Origin: a virus
Length of the DNA stretch: 24,338 nt
Direction: 5' to 3' (one strand)
Virus record (IMG/VR): IMGVR_UViG_3300017991_001520
Coordinates: 1 to 24,338 of that record
In this document: one piece after another, positions 14,425 to 21,762 of the stretch
How positions within the stretch are numbered: position 1 is the stretch's first letter
How the letters are laid out: each line of letters starts with the position of its first letter
Position numbers and translations under genes: made by a program
The notes under the pieces: model-generated
Database searches by the model: none
What the model was told of the DNA's origin: nothing
What the model saw: only the letters and a program-made list of their open reading frames with translations

Positions 14425-15000
14425 ATGAAAAAAATAATATCTATATCGATAGATGAAACCCTTGCGGCATGGCTAAAAAAAGAATCACTTCTCCAAAAGA
14501 CTAGTGTTTCACAACTAATAGACACCTTGGTTGCTAATAAAGCAAAACAAGGGTTTAATTTTTTTTCGTACCGCACTATAGGTATCAGGTATAAAGATAC
14601 TAGTTTATATTATATATATAATAATATAAATAATACTAAACACCTTATACCTAGAGCAAAAAGCATGCCAAAAAATAAAGAATTTGAAAATAATTATGAA
14701 AAAATTTGTATCCCATTGAAAGGAAATGATTTTTTTGAAATAGACGCAGAATTTTATAATTTTTTAAAGAGTGAATTTAAAGAACTGGATGTTGAATCTG
14801 AATTAATGAAAATCAAAAGATGGAATTTTGTTAATAAAGACCGAAGAAAAACAAAAAAAGGAATCAAAAGACATATAAATTATTGGTTTGAAATGGCAAA
14901 AAACAAAAAATTTAAAACAGATTCATATCAACAAGAAACATCAAAATCTTTTGACTGGGAACCTACCGCGGGATTTTATGAAGAATTATCAAAAACATAG
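14425..15000 (+). CDS. RHH plus replication-initiator-like domain protein
   Basis: A 191-residue protein. The first 40 residues (MKKIISISIDETLAAWLKKE...SVSQLIDTLVANKA) look like a ribbon-helix-helix DNA-binding domain. Residues 96-165 (IPLKGNDFFEID, then LDVESELMKIKRWNFVNK, then KTKKGIKRHINYWF) match a pattern common at the C-termini of phage replication-initiator and O-like proteins, where a helical module ends in 'W..A'-type motifs. With the DnaC-like loader downstream this suggests an origin-binding or helicase-loading role. The combination is not one I can match to a named family. The ribosome site is weak. Confidence 0.55.
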   Translation: MKKIISISIDETLAAWLKKESLLQKTSVSQLIDTLVANKAKQGFNFFSYRTIGIRYKDTSLYYIYNNINNTKHLIPRAKSMPKNKEFENNYEKICIPLKGNDFFEIDAEFYNFLKSEFKELDVESELMKIKRWNFVNKDRRKTKKGIKRHINYWFEMAKNKKFKTDSYQQETSKSFDWEPTAGFYEELSKT

Positions 15001-15013
15001 TTTTTATACGATT

Positions 15014-15042
15014 TTGTTTATTGGTATGTATGTAGGTATCAA
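15014..15042 (+). promoter_or_regulatory. Candidate promoter upstream of the repeat-protein genes
   Basis: TTGTTT (15014-15019), 17 bases, TATCAA (15037-15042). This 85-bp gap is one of the few in the plus-strand block, so an internal promoter for the repeat genes and helicase loader is reasonable, but the match is modest. Confidence 0.25.
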
Positions 15043-15085
15043 AAAATTTTAAAAACGCATTAGAATTGAAAAGAGAGGGCTTGTT

Positions 15086-15865
15086 TTGGAAAATATAAAA
15101 CATTCACAAAACATGATTGATAAGAATCAAGTTCAAAAAAATTTAGAAGCTGTCAAACAAGATGGATTTTATCTTAACTATGTAAAAGAACAGACATCAG
15201 AGATATGTTTATCTGCTGTAAAACGAAATGGATTTGCTCTTAAATATGTAAAAGAACAGACATCAGAGATATGTTTAGCTGCTGTAAAACGAAATGGATT
15301 TGCTCTTAAATATGTAAAAGAACAGACATCAGAGATATGTTTAGCTGCTGTAAAACAAAAGGGATATGCTCTTCAATTTGTAAAAGAACAGACATCAGAA
15401 ATTTGTATGGCTGCTGTTAAACAAAATGGATATGCGCTTGAATTTGTAAAAGAACAGACACCAGAAATTTGTATGGCTGCTGTTAAACAAGATGGATATG
15501 CGCTTCAATTTGTAAAAGAACAGACACCAGAAATATGTATAGAAGCTGTCAAACAAAATGGACTTTCTCTTAAATATGTAAAAGAACAGACATCAGAAAT
15601 ATGTTTGGCTGCTGTAAAACGAAATGGATCTGCTATTCAATATGTAAAAGAACAGACACCAGAAATCTGTATAGAATCTGTTAAACAAGATGGATATGAT
15701 CTTAAATATGTAAAAGAACAGTCACCAGAAATTTGTATAGAAGCTGTCAAACAATATGGGTTGGCTATTAAATATGTAAAAGAACAAATACCAGAGATAT
15801 GCTTAGAAGCTGTCAAACAAAATAAATACGCTGTACAATATATAGATAGAGAGGCATTATTATGA
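15086..15865 (+). CDS. 22-residue-repeat protein, copy 1 (DUF4116-like)
   Basis: A 259-residue protein made of about 11 units of 22 residues with consensus EIC-[LMI]-x-AVK-[QR]-x-G-x-x-[LI]-x-[YF]-VKEQ-[TS]-[PS], each 66 bp of DNA. The unit pattern (AVKQNG..L.YV) resembles the DUF4116 repeat, which likely folds as a helical solenoid. The last unit ends KYAVQYIDREALL. I accept the TTG start because GAGAGG lies 7 bases upstream and its N-terminus (ENIKHSQ) aligns with the KKIKYTQ starts of copies 2 and 3. The stop overlaps the next ATG (ATGA). It lies between replication genes; the function is unknown. Confidence 0.8.
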   Translation: MENIKHSQNMIDKNQVQKNLEAVKQDGFYLNYVKEQTSEICLSAVKRNGFALKYVKEQTSEICLAAVKRNGFALKYVKEQTSEICLAAVKQKGYALQFVKEQTSEICMAAVKQNGYALEFVKEQTPEICMAAVKQDGYALQFVKEQTPEICIEAVKQNGLSLKYVKEQTSEICLAAVKRNGSAIQYVKEQTPEICIESVKQDGYDLKYVKEQSPEICIEAVKQYGLAIKYVKEQIPEICLEAVKQNKYAVQYIDREALL

Positions 15866-16830
15866 AAAAAATAAAATATACACAAGTTTTAGCAGCTGTC
15901 AAACAAAATGGATGGTCTCTTGAATATGTAGAAAACCAGACACCAGAAATATGTATAGAAGCTGTTAAACAAAATGGACTTTCTCTTAAATATGTAAAAG
16001 AACAAACACCAGAAATATGTATGGAAGCTGTCAAACAAAATGGATGGTCTCTTGAATATGTAGAAAACCAGACACCAGAAATATGTTTAGAAGCTGTTAA
16101 ACAACATGGATGGGCTCTTCAATATGTAAAAGAACAAACACCAGAGATCTGTTTAGAAGCTGTTAAACAAAATGGATGGGCTATTAAATATGTAAAAGAA
16201 CAGACATCAGAGATATGTTTAGCTGCTGTCAAACAAAATGGATATGCGCTTGAATTTGTAAAAGAACAAACACCAGAAATATGTATGGGTTCTGTCAAAC
16301 AAAGTGGATTTGCTTTTAAATATGTAAAAGAACAGACATCAGAGATATGTTTAGCTGCTGTCAAACGAAATGGATATGTTCTTCAATTTGTAAAAGAACA
16401 GACACCAGAAATATGTATGGCTGCTGTAAAACAAGATGGATATGCGCTTGAATTTGTAAAAGAACAGACACCAGAGATATGTTTAGCTGCTGTCAAACAA
16501 AATGGACTTTCTCTTAAATATGTAAAAGAACAGACATCAGAAATTTGTATAGAATCTGTCAAACAATATGGGTTGGCTATTAAATATGTAAAAGAACAAA
16601 CACCAGAGATATGCTTAGAAGCTGTTAAACAAAATGGATTTGCTCTTAAATATGTAAAAGAACAGACACCAGAAATTTGTATAGAAGCTGTCAAACAATA
16701 TGGGTTGGCTATTAAATATGTAAAAGAACAGACACCAGAAATTTGTATGGCTGCTGTTCAACAAAATGGATTTTCTCTTAAATATGTAAAAGAACAGACA
16801 CCAGAAATATGTATGGCTGCTGTCAAATAA
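15862..16830 (+). CDS. 22-residue-repeat protein, copy 2, truncated by a stop
   Basis: A 322-residue product of the same repeat family, with about 14 units. It starts MKKIKYTQVLAAVKQNGW, with GAGAGG 7 bases before the ATG, inside the last codons of copy 1. It stops at TAA (16828-16830), where every sibling unit has CAA (the Gln of AVKQ). Reading on in frame gives a further 1.5 units and the normal family ending YIDREALL. So the original gene ran to 16941 and encoded 359 residues, and a single C-to-T change removed the last 37 positions. The shortened protein still holds most of the solenoid and may work. Confidence 0.8.
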   Translation: MKKIKYTQVLAAVKQNGWSLEYVENQTPEICIEAVKQNGLSLKYVKEQTPEICMEAVKQNGWSLEYVENQTPEICLEAVKQHGWALQYVKEQTPEICLEAVKQNGWAIKYVKEQTSEICLAAVKQNGYALEFVKEQTPEICMGSVKQSGFAFKYVKEQTSEICLAAVKRNGYVLQFVKEQTPEICMAAVKQDGYALEFVKEQTPEICLAAVKQNGLSLKYVKEQTSEICIESVKQYGLAIKYVKEQTPEICLEAVKQNGFALKYVKEQTPEICIEAVKQYGLAIKYVKEQTPEICMAAVQQNGFSLKYVKEQTPEICMAAVK

Positions 16831-16941
16831 AATGGATATACTCTTCAATTTGTAAAAGAACAAATACCAGAGATATGCTTAGAAGCTGTTATACAAAATA
16901 AATACGCTGTACAATATATAGATAGAGAGGCATTATTATGA
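16831..16941 (+). pseudogene. In-frame remnant of copy 2 after the premature stop
   Basis: The frame of copy 2 continues open after the TAA for 36 codons (NGYTLQFVKEQIP, EICLEAVIQNK, YIDREALL) to TGA at 16939-16941, which overlaps the ATG of copy 3. It lacks its own start. Its last codons still carry the GAGAGG ribosome site for copy 3. Confidence 0.8.
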
Positions 16942-17357
16942 AAAAAATAAAATATACACAAGATTTAGCAGCTGTTAAACAAAATGGATTGGAACTTGAA
17001 TATGTAAAAAATCAAACACCAGAAATTTGTATGGCTGCTGTTAAACAAAATGGATTTGCTCTTCAATTTGTAAAAGAACAAACACCAAAGATATGCTTAG
17101 CTGCTGTCAAACGAAATGGATTTGCTTTTAAATATGTAAAAGAACAGACATCAGAAATATGTTTAGCTGCTGTCAAACGAAATGGATTTGCTCTTCAATA
17201 TGTAAAAGAACAGACACCAGAGATTTGTATGGCTGCTGTTAAACAAGACGGATTTGCTCTTAAATATGTAAAAGAACAGACACCAAAGATATGCTTAGCT
17301 GCTGTCATACAAAATAAATACGCTGTCCAATATATAGATAGAGATGCATTATTATGA
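16938..17357 (+). CDS. 22-residue-repeat protein, copy 3 (short)
   Basis: A 139-residue member with about six units. It starts MKKIKYTQDLAAVKQNG, almost identical to copy 2, and ends KYAVQYIDRDALL, with the stop overlapping the ATG of the DnaC-like gene (ATGA). Two units begin KIC rather than EIC. GAGAGG lies 7 bases before its start, within the remnant of copy 2. Because copy 2 now terminates 108 bp earlier, coupled translation of this gene may be reduced unless its own site is sufficient. Confidence 0.8.
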   Translation: MKKIKYTQDLAAVKQNGLELEYVKNQTPEICMAAVKQNGFALQFVKEQTPKICLAAVKRNGFAFKYVKEQTSEICLAAVKRNGFALQYVKEQTPEICMAAVKQDGFALKYVKEQTPKICLAAVIQNKYAVQYIDRDALL

Positions 17358-18007
17358 AAAAAATAAAATATTCACAGAAAACAAAATCGATTAATCAAAA
17401 TAAAAAACTTCCAACTAATGAAGAAGAATATTGGTTTAAAGTTCATGAAAATTTAATAGCGGCTGATATTCCAAAACGCTTTCAAAATTTAAATTTTGAT
17501 TCTATTAAAATTAATAAAGAAATAGTAAAGCCTGTAAAAATTTTAAGAACATATGTAGAAAAATTTGATGTATTGTCAAAAAAAGGTGTGTCTGGATTTT
17601 TATCTGGTAATCCAGGAACTGGTAAAACTATGTTGGCGTGTATTGTGATATCTGAAATTATCAAACAAGGATATACATCAAAATATATTCTAGCATGGGA
17701 ATTATTACAATATCTTAGAAAATCATATCTGCATAAAGATATAGATATTCAAAAAAGAATTAATGAATTTACTTATCCAGATTTATTAATTATTGATGAA
17801 ATAGGCATACAGCATGGTTCTAATGATGAAAGAATATTATTATATCAAATAATAAATAGTAGATATTCAAAAATAAAATCTACTATATTAATAAGCAATT
17901 CAATATCGCCAATTAAAGATGGATTTATTGATGAAAGGATAATGGACAGATTAAAAGAAAATAGCGGATTTAATATTAATTTGAATATTAAAAGTTTTAG
18001 GAAATAA
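17354..18007 (+). CDS. DnaC-like helicase loader ATPase
   Basis: A 217-residue AAA+ protein of the DnaC/IstB group. IPKRFQNLNFDS (39-50) is the typical pre-Walker segment; Walker A is GNPGTGKT (85-92), Walker B LLIIDEIG (144-151), sensor 1 TILISNS (177-183), and ERIMDRL (194-200) carries the candidate arginine finger. It probably loads the host DnaB helicase, or a phage helicase outside this window, at the phage origin. The N-terminus MKKIKYSQ matches the starts of the repeat genes. The upstream ribosome site reads GAGATG where the sibling junctions have GAGAGG. Confidence 0.85.
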   Translation: MKKIKYSQKTKSINQNKKLPTNEEEYWFKVHENLIAADIPKRFQNLNFDSIKINKEIVKPVKILRTYVEKFDVLSKKGVSGFLSGNPGTGKTMLACIVISEIIKQGYTSKYILAWELLQYLRKSYLHKDIDIQKRINEFTYPDLLIIDEIGIQHGSNDERILLYQIINSRYSKIKSTILISNSISPIKDGFIDERIMDRLKENSGFNINLNIKSFRK

Positions 18008-18012
18008 TAATT

Positions 18013-18396
18013 ATGAAAAATACTTGGAAAAACATTGAAAGTAAAATAGCACAATTTTTTAATACAGAAAGAACTCCCTTATCTGGTGGAAATTCTAAAC
18101 ATACAAGATCAGATACTCTACATAAAAATCTTTTTATAGAAGTAAAATATAGAAAAACTCATTCTGCCGTAGCTCTTTGGAGAAGTATTTTAAAAAAAGC
18201 ACAAATGGAAAAAAAAACACCAGTTGTTTGTTTAAAAGAAAAACATAAACCTGGATTTTTTATTGTATGCCATTCTAATGATTTAACTGAAATTTCATCC
18301 TATGTAAAAGATAAAAATATTGATGATAGGATAGATAATGAAATCACAGAAACATCTTCAATAGGCTTTATAACTTCAGATTATAAATATAAATAA
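18013..18396 (+). CDS. Small PD-(D/E)XK nuclease, resolvase-like
   Basis: A 127-residue protein with a compact nuclease core: Glu9 in the first helix (WKNIESKIAQFF), RTPLSGGNSKHTRSD (Asp34), then FIEVKYRK (Glu43, Lys45) and a strand KTPVVCLKEKHKPGFFIV. The layout resembles Holliday-junction resolvase and VRR-type phage nucleases. It may cut branched replication intermediates before packaging. A solitary restriction-like enzyme is possible. It starts 5 bp after the helicase loader, with AGGA about 9 bases upstream. Confidence 0.7.
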   Translation: MKNTWKNIESKIAQFFNTERTPLSGGNSKHTRSDTLHKNLFIEVKYRKTHSAVALWRSILKKAQMEKKTPVVCLKEKHKPGFFIVCHSNDLTEISSYVKDKNIDDRIDNEITETSSIGFITSDYKYK

Positions 18397-18409
18397 TAAA
18401 GGTTATATT

Positions 18410-18766
18410 ATGAAAATTATTAAAAATAATTATTCTGAAGATGTACTGAATGATTTTTGTAATTATTTAGAAAATTTTGATATAATAGATTATACAGAAG
18501 TTTGGTTAAAAGAAGAACATTCAGATTTATATGGAAGAACTTTTACTAATAATGACAAAAATAGACATAGAATAGAAATTTATAAAAATAATGAATATAC
18601 TAATTTAGAAATACTTTTTCATGAATTAGCACATGTATGTATTTATAAAAAAAATCAAAATAGTTTAATACAATATAATCAAAAACATGGAAGATATTTT
18701 TATCAAATGGAAGAAAAAATTAAAAATTATATGAAAAATTATTTAAAAGAAATTGAAGGAAATTAA
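18410..18766 (+). CDS. Small HExxH metalloprotein (SprT-like)
   Basis: A 118-residue protein with the zinc-protease signature LFHELAHV (HExxH at 71-75) and a downstream KHG (His93) that could be the third ligand. This spacing and the small size recall SprT-like and other minigluzincin domains found in phages. There is no signal peptide or membrane segment, so it is probably cytoplasmic. Substrate unknown. It has an AAAGG ribosome site and lies between the resolvase-like gene and terminase, with 1 bp to the TerS start. Confidence 0.65.
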   Translation: MKIIKNNYSEDVLNDFCNYLENFDIIDYTEVWLKEEHSDLYGRTFTNNDKNRHRIEIYKNNEYTNLEILFHELAHVCIYKKNQNSLIQYNQKHGRYFYQMEEKIKNYMKNYLKEIEGN

Positions 18767-18767
18767 T

Positions 18768-19232
18768 ATGGCTCAAAAAAAAGAAAGAGGAAGACCAAAA
18801 GAATATAATAAAGATACTATTAAAAGAATATGTAAATTGATAATGGAAGGAAATACTATTACAGAAGTTGCACGGAAATTAGGAGTTACTAGACAAGCTA
18901 TTTATCTTTGGAGAAAAAAAGATGAAGAATTTAATAATTTATATGAAGAAGCATTAAGATTTAAAGCAGAATTATATATGGATGAAATTTTAGAAATTTC
19001 GAATGATGAAAGCAGAGATATATTAATAGATCCAGAAACAGGAAAACAATGTGGAAATAACACTGCAGTACAAAGAGATAAATTGAAAATAGCTGCAAGA
19101 ACAAAACTTATGCAATGGATTGATCCTAAAAAATATTCAATTCAAAATATCGATATAACAACAAATGGTGAAAATGTCTATGGTGGTTTAATTATTACTC
19201 CCCCAAAGGAAATAAAAGAAAATGATAAATGA
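18768..19232 (+). CDS. Terminase small subunit
   Basis: A 154-residue DNA-binding protein: basic N-terminus (KKERGRPKEYNKDT), then a helix-turn-helix (ITEVARKLGVTRQAIYLWRKKDEEF, about 31-55), a helical region (LYMDEILEISNDE) and a C-terminal KIAARTKLMQWIDPKKYS. That is the usual plan of small terminases that recognise the packaging site. I start at the ATG with AAGGAAATTAAT upstream, not the ATG 15 bases earlier. A 100-residue ORF and TerL follow. Confidence 0.8.
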   Translation: MAQKKERGRPKEYNKDTIKRICKLIMEGNTITEVARKLGVTRQAIYLWRKKDEEFNNLYEEALRFKAELYMDEILEISNDESRDILIDPETGKQCGNNTAVQRDKLKIAARTKLMQWIDPKKYSIQNIDITTNGENVYGGLIITPPKEIKENDK

Positions 19233-19524
19233 AAAAAATAATTATAAAATATGGGACATGGAAGTGGGTCATATTTTAGATGATGCAGAAAAATGGTGGG
19301 AAAATCATGGAAAAGAATTAATGAGAAATAGAACTTTTTCAGATGAAAGAAGAGATCAGCAAGAAGCATTAAATGCAACAAATCCTCTTCATTATAATTA
19401 TCTTGGAGGATTTTCAGGGATATTAGTAGGTCTACCCTGGGAATTGTTAACCAAAAAAGAAAAATATAAAATAGCAAAAACTTATATCTTAACTCTTAAA
19501 CAGATGAAAGATAAGTTAAAATAA
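19222..19524 (+). CDS. Unknown 100-residue protein between TerS and TerL
   Basis: Overlaps the TerS gene by 11 bp and TerL by one base. It holds a Trp-rich EKWWENHGKEL, then NYLGGFSGILVGLPWELLTKKEKYKIAKT. The charged helical frame with a hydrophobic middle (GGFSGILVGLPWELL) might contact a membrane or partner. No known family recognised. Tight packing between both terminase genes implies a packaging-related role, which is inference. Confidence 0.7.
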   Translation: MINEKNNYKIWDMEVGHILDDAEKWWENHGKELMRNRTFSDERRDQQEALNATNPLHYNYLGGFSGILVGLPWELLTKKEKYKIAKTYILTLKQMKDKLK

Positions 19525-21158
19525 TGAAAAGGAATATGACAAAACTGGATCTTTCTTATCATAAAACAATATGGGATTTTATGAATGATGATAGTTTCGT
19601 AAGAATAGTTATTGGCCCTGTAGGCTCTGGTAAATCCACAGGAGTTATTTGTGGTGAAATAATGAGACGAGCTTTAATGCAAGAGCCTTCGCCAGTAGAT
19701 AATACAATATATTTTAAAGCTTTGGTTGTAAGAAATACGATGCCAGACCTTAAAAAAACGACCATTAAAACTTGGAATTCATTATATCCACCCAATATTG
19801 GAAAATGGAGAAACAACCCACCTTTTCATCATTTCAAAAGGAAACCAACCAAGAAACATCCTGGCATAGATTTTTTAATAGAATTTATGGGACTTGATAC
19901 TATTAAAGATGCTGGAAAACTTTTATCTTACGAAGGAACATTAATAGCTTTTAATGAATGTAAAGAGATTAGAAAAGATATTATAGATCAAGCCACAGCA
20001 AGGGTTGGTCGTTATCCATCCATGAAACAGGGTGGGATCATGCCAACTTGGTATGGCATCATAGCTGATACTAACCCATATTCAGCTGGGCATTGGATGG
20101 ATGCTTTAGAAAAAGATATGCCTACCGGGTGGAAATATTTTAGACAACCGCCGGCGGTATTTGAAATGGAAAAAGTTAAAAATGGATGGAAATCAATAGA
20201 GAATGAATATGAATATATTATACCCGAAAATAAAAAAGAATATATTCATACTGGTGGTGGTTCTATATGGGCAGTAAATCCGAAGGCAGAAAATCTTCCA
20301 TATTTACCTATTAATCATTCATTAGATCCCAACTATAAAGAAGAATTAAGAAAAGATCCAAAATATCTTGAGCAAGCAAGATTAAGAGCTGGTGGTTATT
20401 ATCCAAATTTAATTAAAGGTAAGGACAAATCATATATTCAAATATATGTCCAAGGCAAAAATGGTTCATTAACATCTGATCATGCAGTAATACCAGAATT
20501 TAATGCTCATACAATGGTGAGTGAATCTATTGAATATAACGAATTATTACCTCTTCATTGTGGAATAGATTTTGGTGCGGGAACGTTAAATCCTGCTGCC
20601 GTATTCGGACAATTAGATATTATTAATGGAAGATGGCATATATTAAAAGAATGTGTATGTCCTAATATGGGTTTGGTACAATTTGTCAATCAAGTTTTGT
20701 TAACCATCAAAGAAAATTTTTTGGGAGTAGAAGATTTAAGAGTATGGGGAGATCCTGCTGGATTACAAAAAGATGGTATATCCATGAAGACTTATTTTGA
20801 TCATATGAGAACACAAGGATTATATGCTAATCCTGCTCCATCTAACGAGATTGATATAAGAATAGAATGTATCAAAACGCCTATGTTACGTTTTTCAAAT
20901 GGAAAACCTGGAATATTGTTTAGCCCTAATTGTAAGATTTTAATCGAAGCTCTTTCTGAAAAATGGTGTTATAAAAGATTAAATGTCCCGGGAGAAGATA
21001 GATATGACGATAAACCAAGCAAGGATCATCCTTGGTCAGATGTGGCGGACGCTTTAGGATATATGTTATCTGGTGGTGGGGAACATGGTGCTCTTTCTTA
21101 TAATAAAACAAATCAATTAGATTTTACTATTTTAGATAATAACTGGGAGGTATTGTGA
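19524..21158 (+). CDS. Terminase large subunit (packaging ATPase-nuclease)
   Basis: A 544-residue TerL. The ATPase has Walker A GPVGSGKST (31-39) and a Walker B-like LIAFNE (140-145), with Asn where many have Asp. The RNaseH-fold nuclease has GIDFGAG (Asp349), WGDPAG (Asp410) and HPWSDVADALGYM (Asp506/Asp509). It pumps DNA into the prohead through the portal and cuts it. The family pattern matches T7-like and N4-like podovirus terminases, but I do not claim a closer group. The ATG overlaps the previous TAA. Confidence 0.9.
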   Translation: MKRNMTKLDLSYHKTIWDFMNDDSFVRIVIGPVGSGKSTGVICGEIMRRALMQEPSPVDNTIYFKALVVRNTMPDLKKTTIKTWNSLYPPNIGKWRNNPPFHHFKRKPTKKHPGIDFLIEFMGLDTIKDAGKLLSYEGTLIAFNECKEIRKDIIDQATARVGRYPSMKQGGIMPTWYGIIADTNPYSAGHWMDALEKDMPTGWKYFRQPPAVFEMEKVKNGWKSIENEYEYIIPENKKEYIHTGGGSIWAVNPKAENLPYLPINHSLDPNYKEELRKDPKYLEQARLRAGGYYPNLIKGKDKSYIQIYVQGKNGSLTSDHAVIPEFNAHTMVSESIEYNELLPLHCGIDFGAGTLNPAAVFGQLDIINGRWHILKECVCPNMGLVQFVNQVLLTIKENFLGVEDLRVWGDPAGLQKDGISMKTYFDHMRTQGLYANPAPSNEIDIRIECIKTPMLRFSNGKPGILFSPNCKILIEALSEKWCYKRLNVPGEDRYDDKPSKDHPWSDVADALGYMLSGGGEHGALSYNKTNQLDFTILDNNWEVL

Positions 21159-21562
21159 AATTTTATATAATATTTCTTAATGACAAAAATATTCCAGACA
21201 ATCAAAAAAAATGGTGGAATAAATTTTTAAATATTAATTATAAGCATTGTTTTATTATTCAGGTTTTTAATTTATTTGATGGGAAAGAAATTTTTGTAGT
21301 ATTGGAAAATCTATATAATTCTATTAATATAGAAATATCATGCATTGATATTGAAGATTTGCCGTCATTGGTTGATAATTTAACTTGTATTGTTGAATAT
21401 AATATATTAATAAATCCTTATAAGAAACAAAATATAGAACCGATTACATGTGTTACAATAATAAAAAAATTAATTGGTTTGAAAAATATTTTTATTCAGA
21501 CTCCTTTACAGCTTAAAAAATATTTAATTAGAAATGGGGGAAAAATAATATGGGAGCAATAG
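21155..21562 (+). CDS. Unknown 135-residue protein after terminase
   Basis: Starts with GTG (GGGAGG 4 bases upstream) overlapping the TerL stop. Beta-rich N-terminal half (KFYIIFLNDK..., FIIQVFNLFDGKEIFVVLENL), then a conserved-looking C-terminal part: CVTIIKKLIGL, then FIQTPLQLKKYLIRNG. A Cys followed by 'TP.QL..YL' is familiar from podovirus proteins in this position, which have no established function; a cysteine-peptidase-like fold is conceivable. Confidence 0.65.
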   Translation: MKFYIIFLNDKNIPDNQKKWWNKFLNINYKHCFIIQVFNLFDGKEIFVVLENLYNSINIEISCIDIEDLPSLVDNLTCIVEYNILINPYKKQNIEPITCVTIIKKLIGLKNIFIQTPLQLKKYLIRNGGKIIWEQ

Positions 21563-21759
21563 TAGATATTTTTAAAGGTAAAAAGCCAGATACTTCGGCA
21601 TTAGAAGCCCAAGAAGAAAAGGCCAGAAAAAAAGAATTGCAACTTGCTCAAGAAATTGCAGCACGAAGAAGACTTTCTTCTGGTTCTTCAAAAACAATAT
21701 TTAGTGCCGTAGAAGGGAAAGCCGCCAGTACAGCTAAAAAAACAAAATTAGGGCAATAA
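21550..21759 (+). CDS. Small virion-associated protein before the portal
   Basis: A 69-residue basic protein, MGAIVDIFKGKKPDTSALEA, then a Lys/Glu/Ala-rich coiled helix and a Ser/Thr/Lys tail. It overlaps the previous gene by 13 bp, has a GGGGGA ribosome site, and ends 3 bp before the portal gene. Similar short helical proteins precede the portal gene in many podoviruses; function unknown. Confidence 0.65.
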   Translation: MGAIVDIFKGKKPDTSALEAQEEKARKKELQLAQEIAARRRLSSGSSKTIFSAVEGKAASTAKKTKLGQ

Positions 21760-21762
21760 ATA

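Larger units (their letters stand above)
15140..17340 (+). repeat. 66-bp tandem repeat array, about 33 units in three genes
   Basis: Units of 66 bp (22 codons) run almost without interruption through three genes: about 11, 16 and 6 units including partial ends. Units differ by scattered substitutions, keep the frame throughout, and are broken only by the gene junctions at about 15835-15895 and 16911-16970. They are coding repeats and not CRISPR, since no constant repeat alternates with unique spacers. Confidence 0.9.

Noticed and set aside
16828-16830. TAA reassigned as glutamine (alternative code)
   Set aside because: Many genes here end at TAA followed by a new start, so TAA works as a stop. 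A point mutation is simpler.
15637-16863. Several open frames on the minus strand across the repeat array (Cys/Ser/Phe-rich products)
   Set aside because: They arise because the 66-bp unit is a multiple of three and lacks stops on the reverse strand. They mirror the repeats, lack ribosome sites and have odd composition.
15140-17340. Possible CRISPR array from regular repeats
   Set aside because: The whole 66-bp unit is coding and similar throughout. There is no short constant repeat separated by unique spacers.
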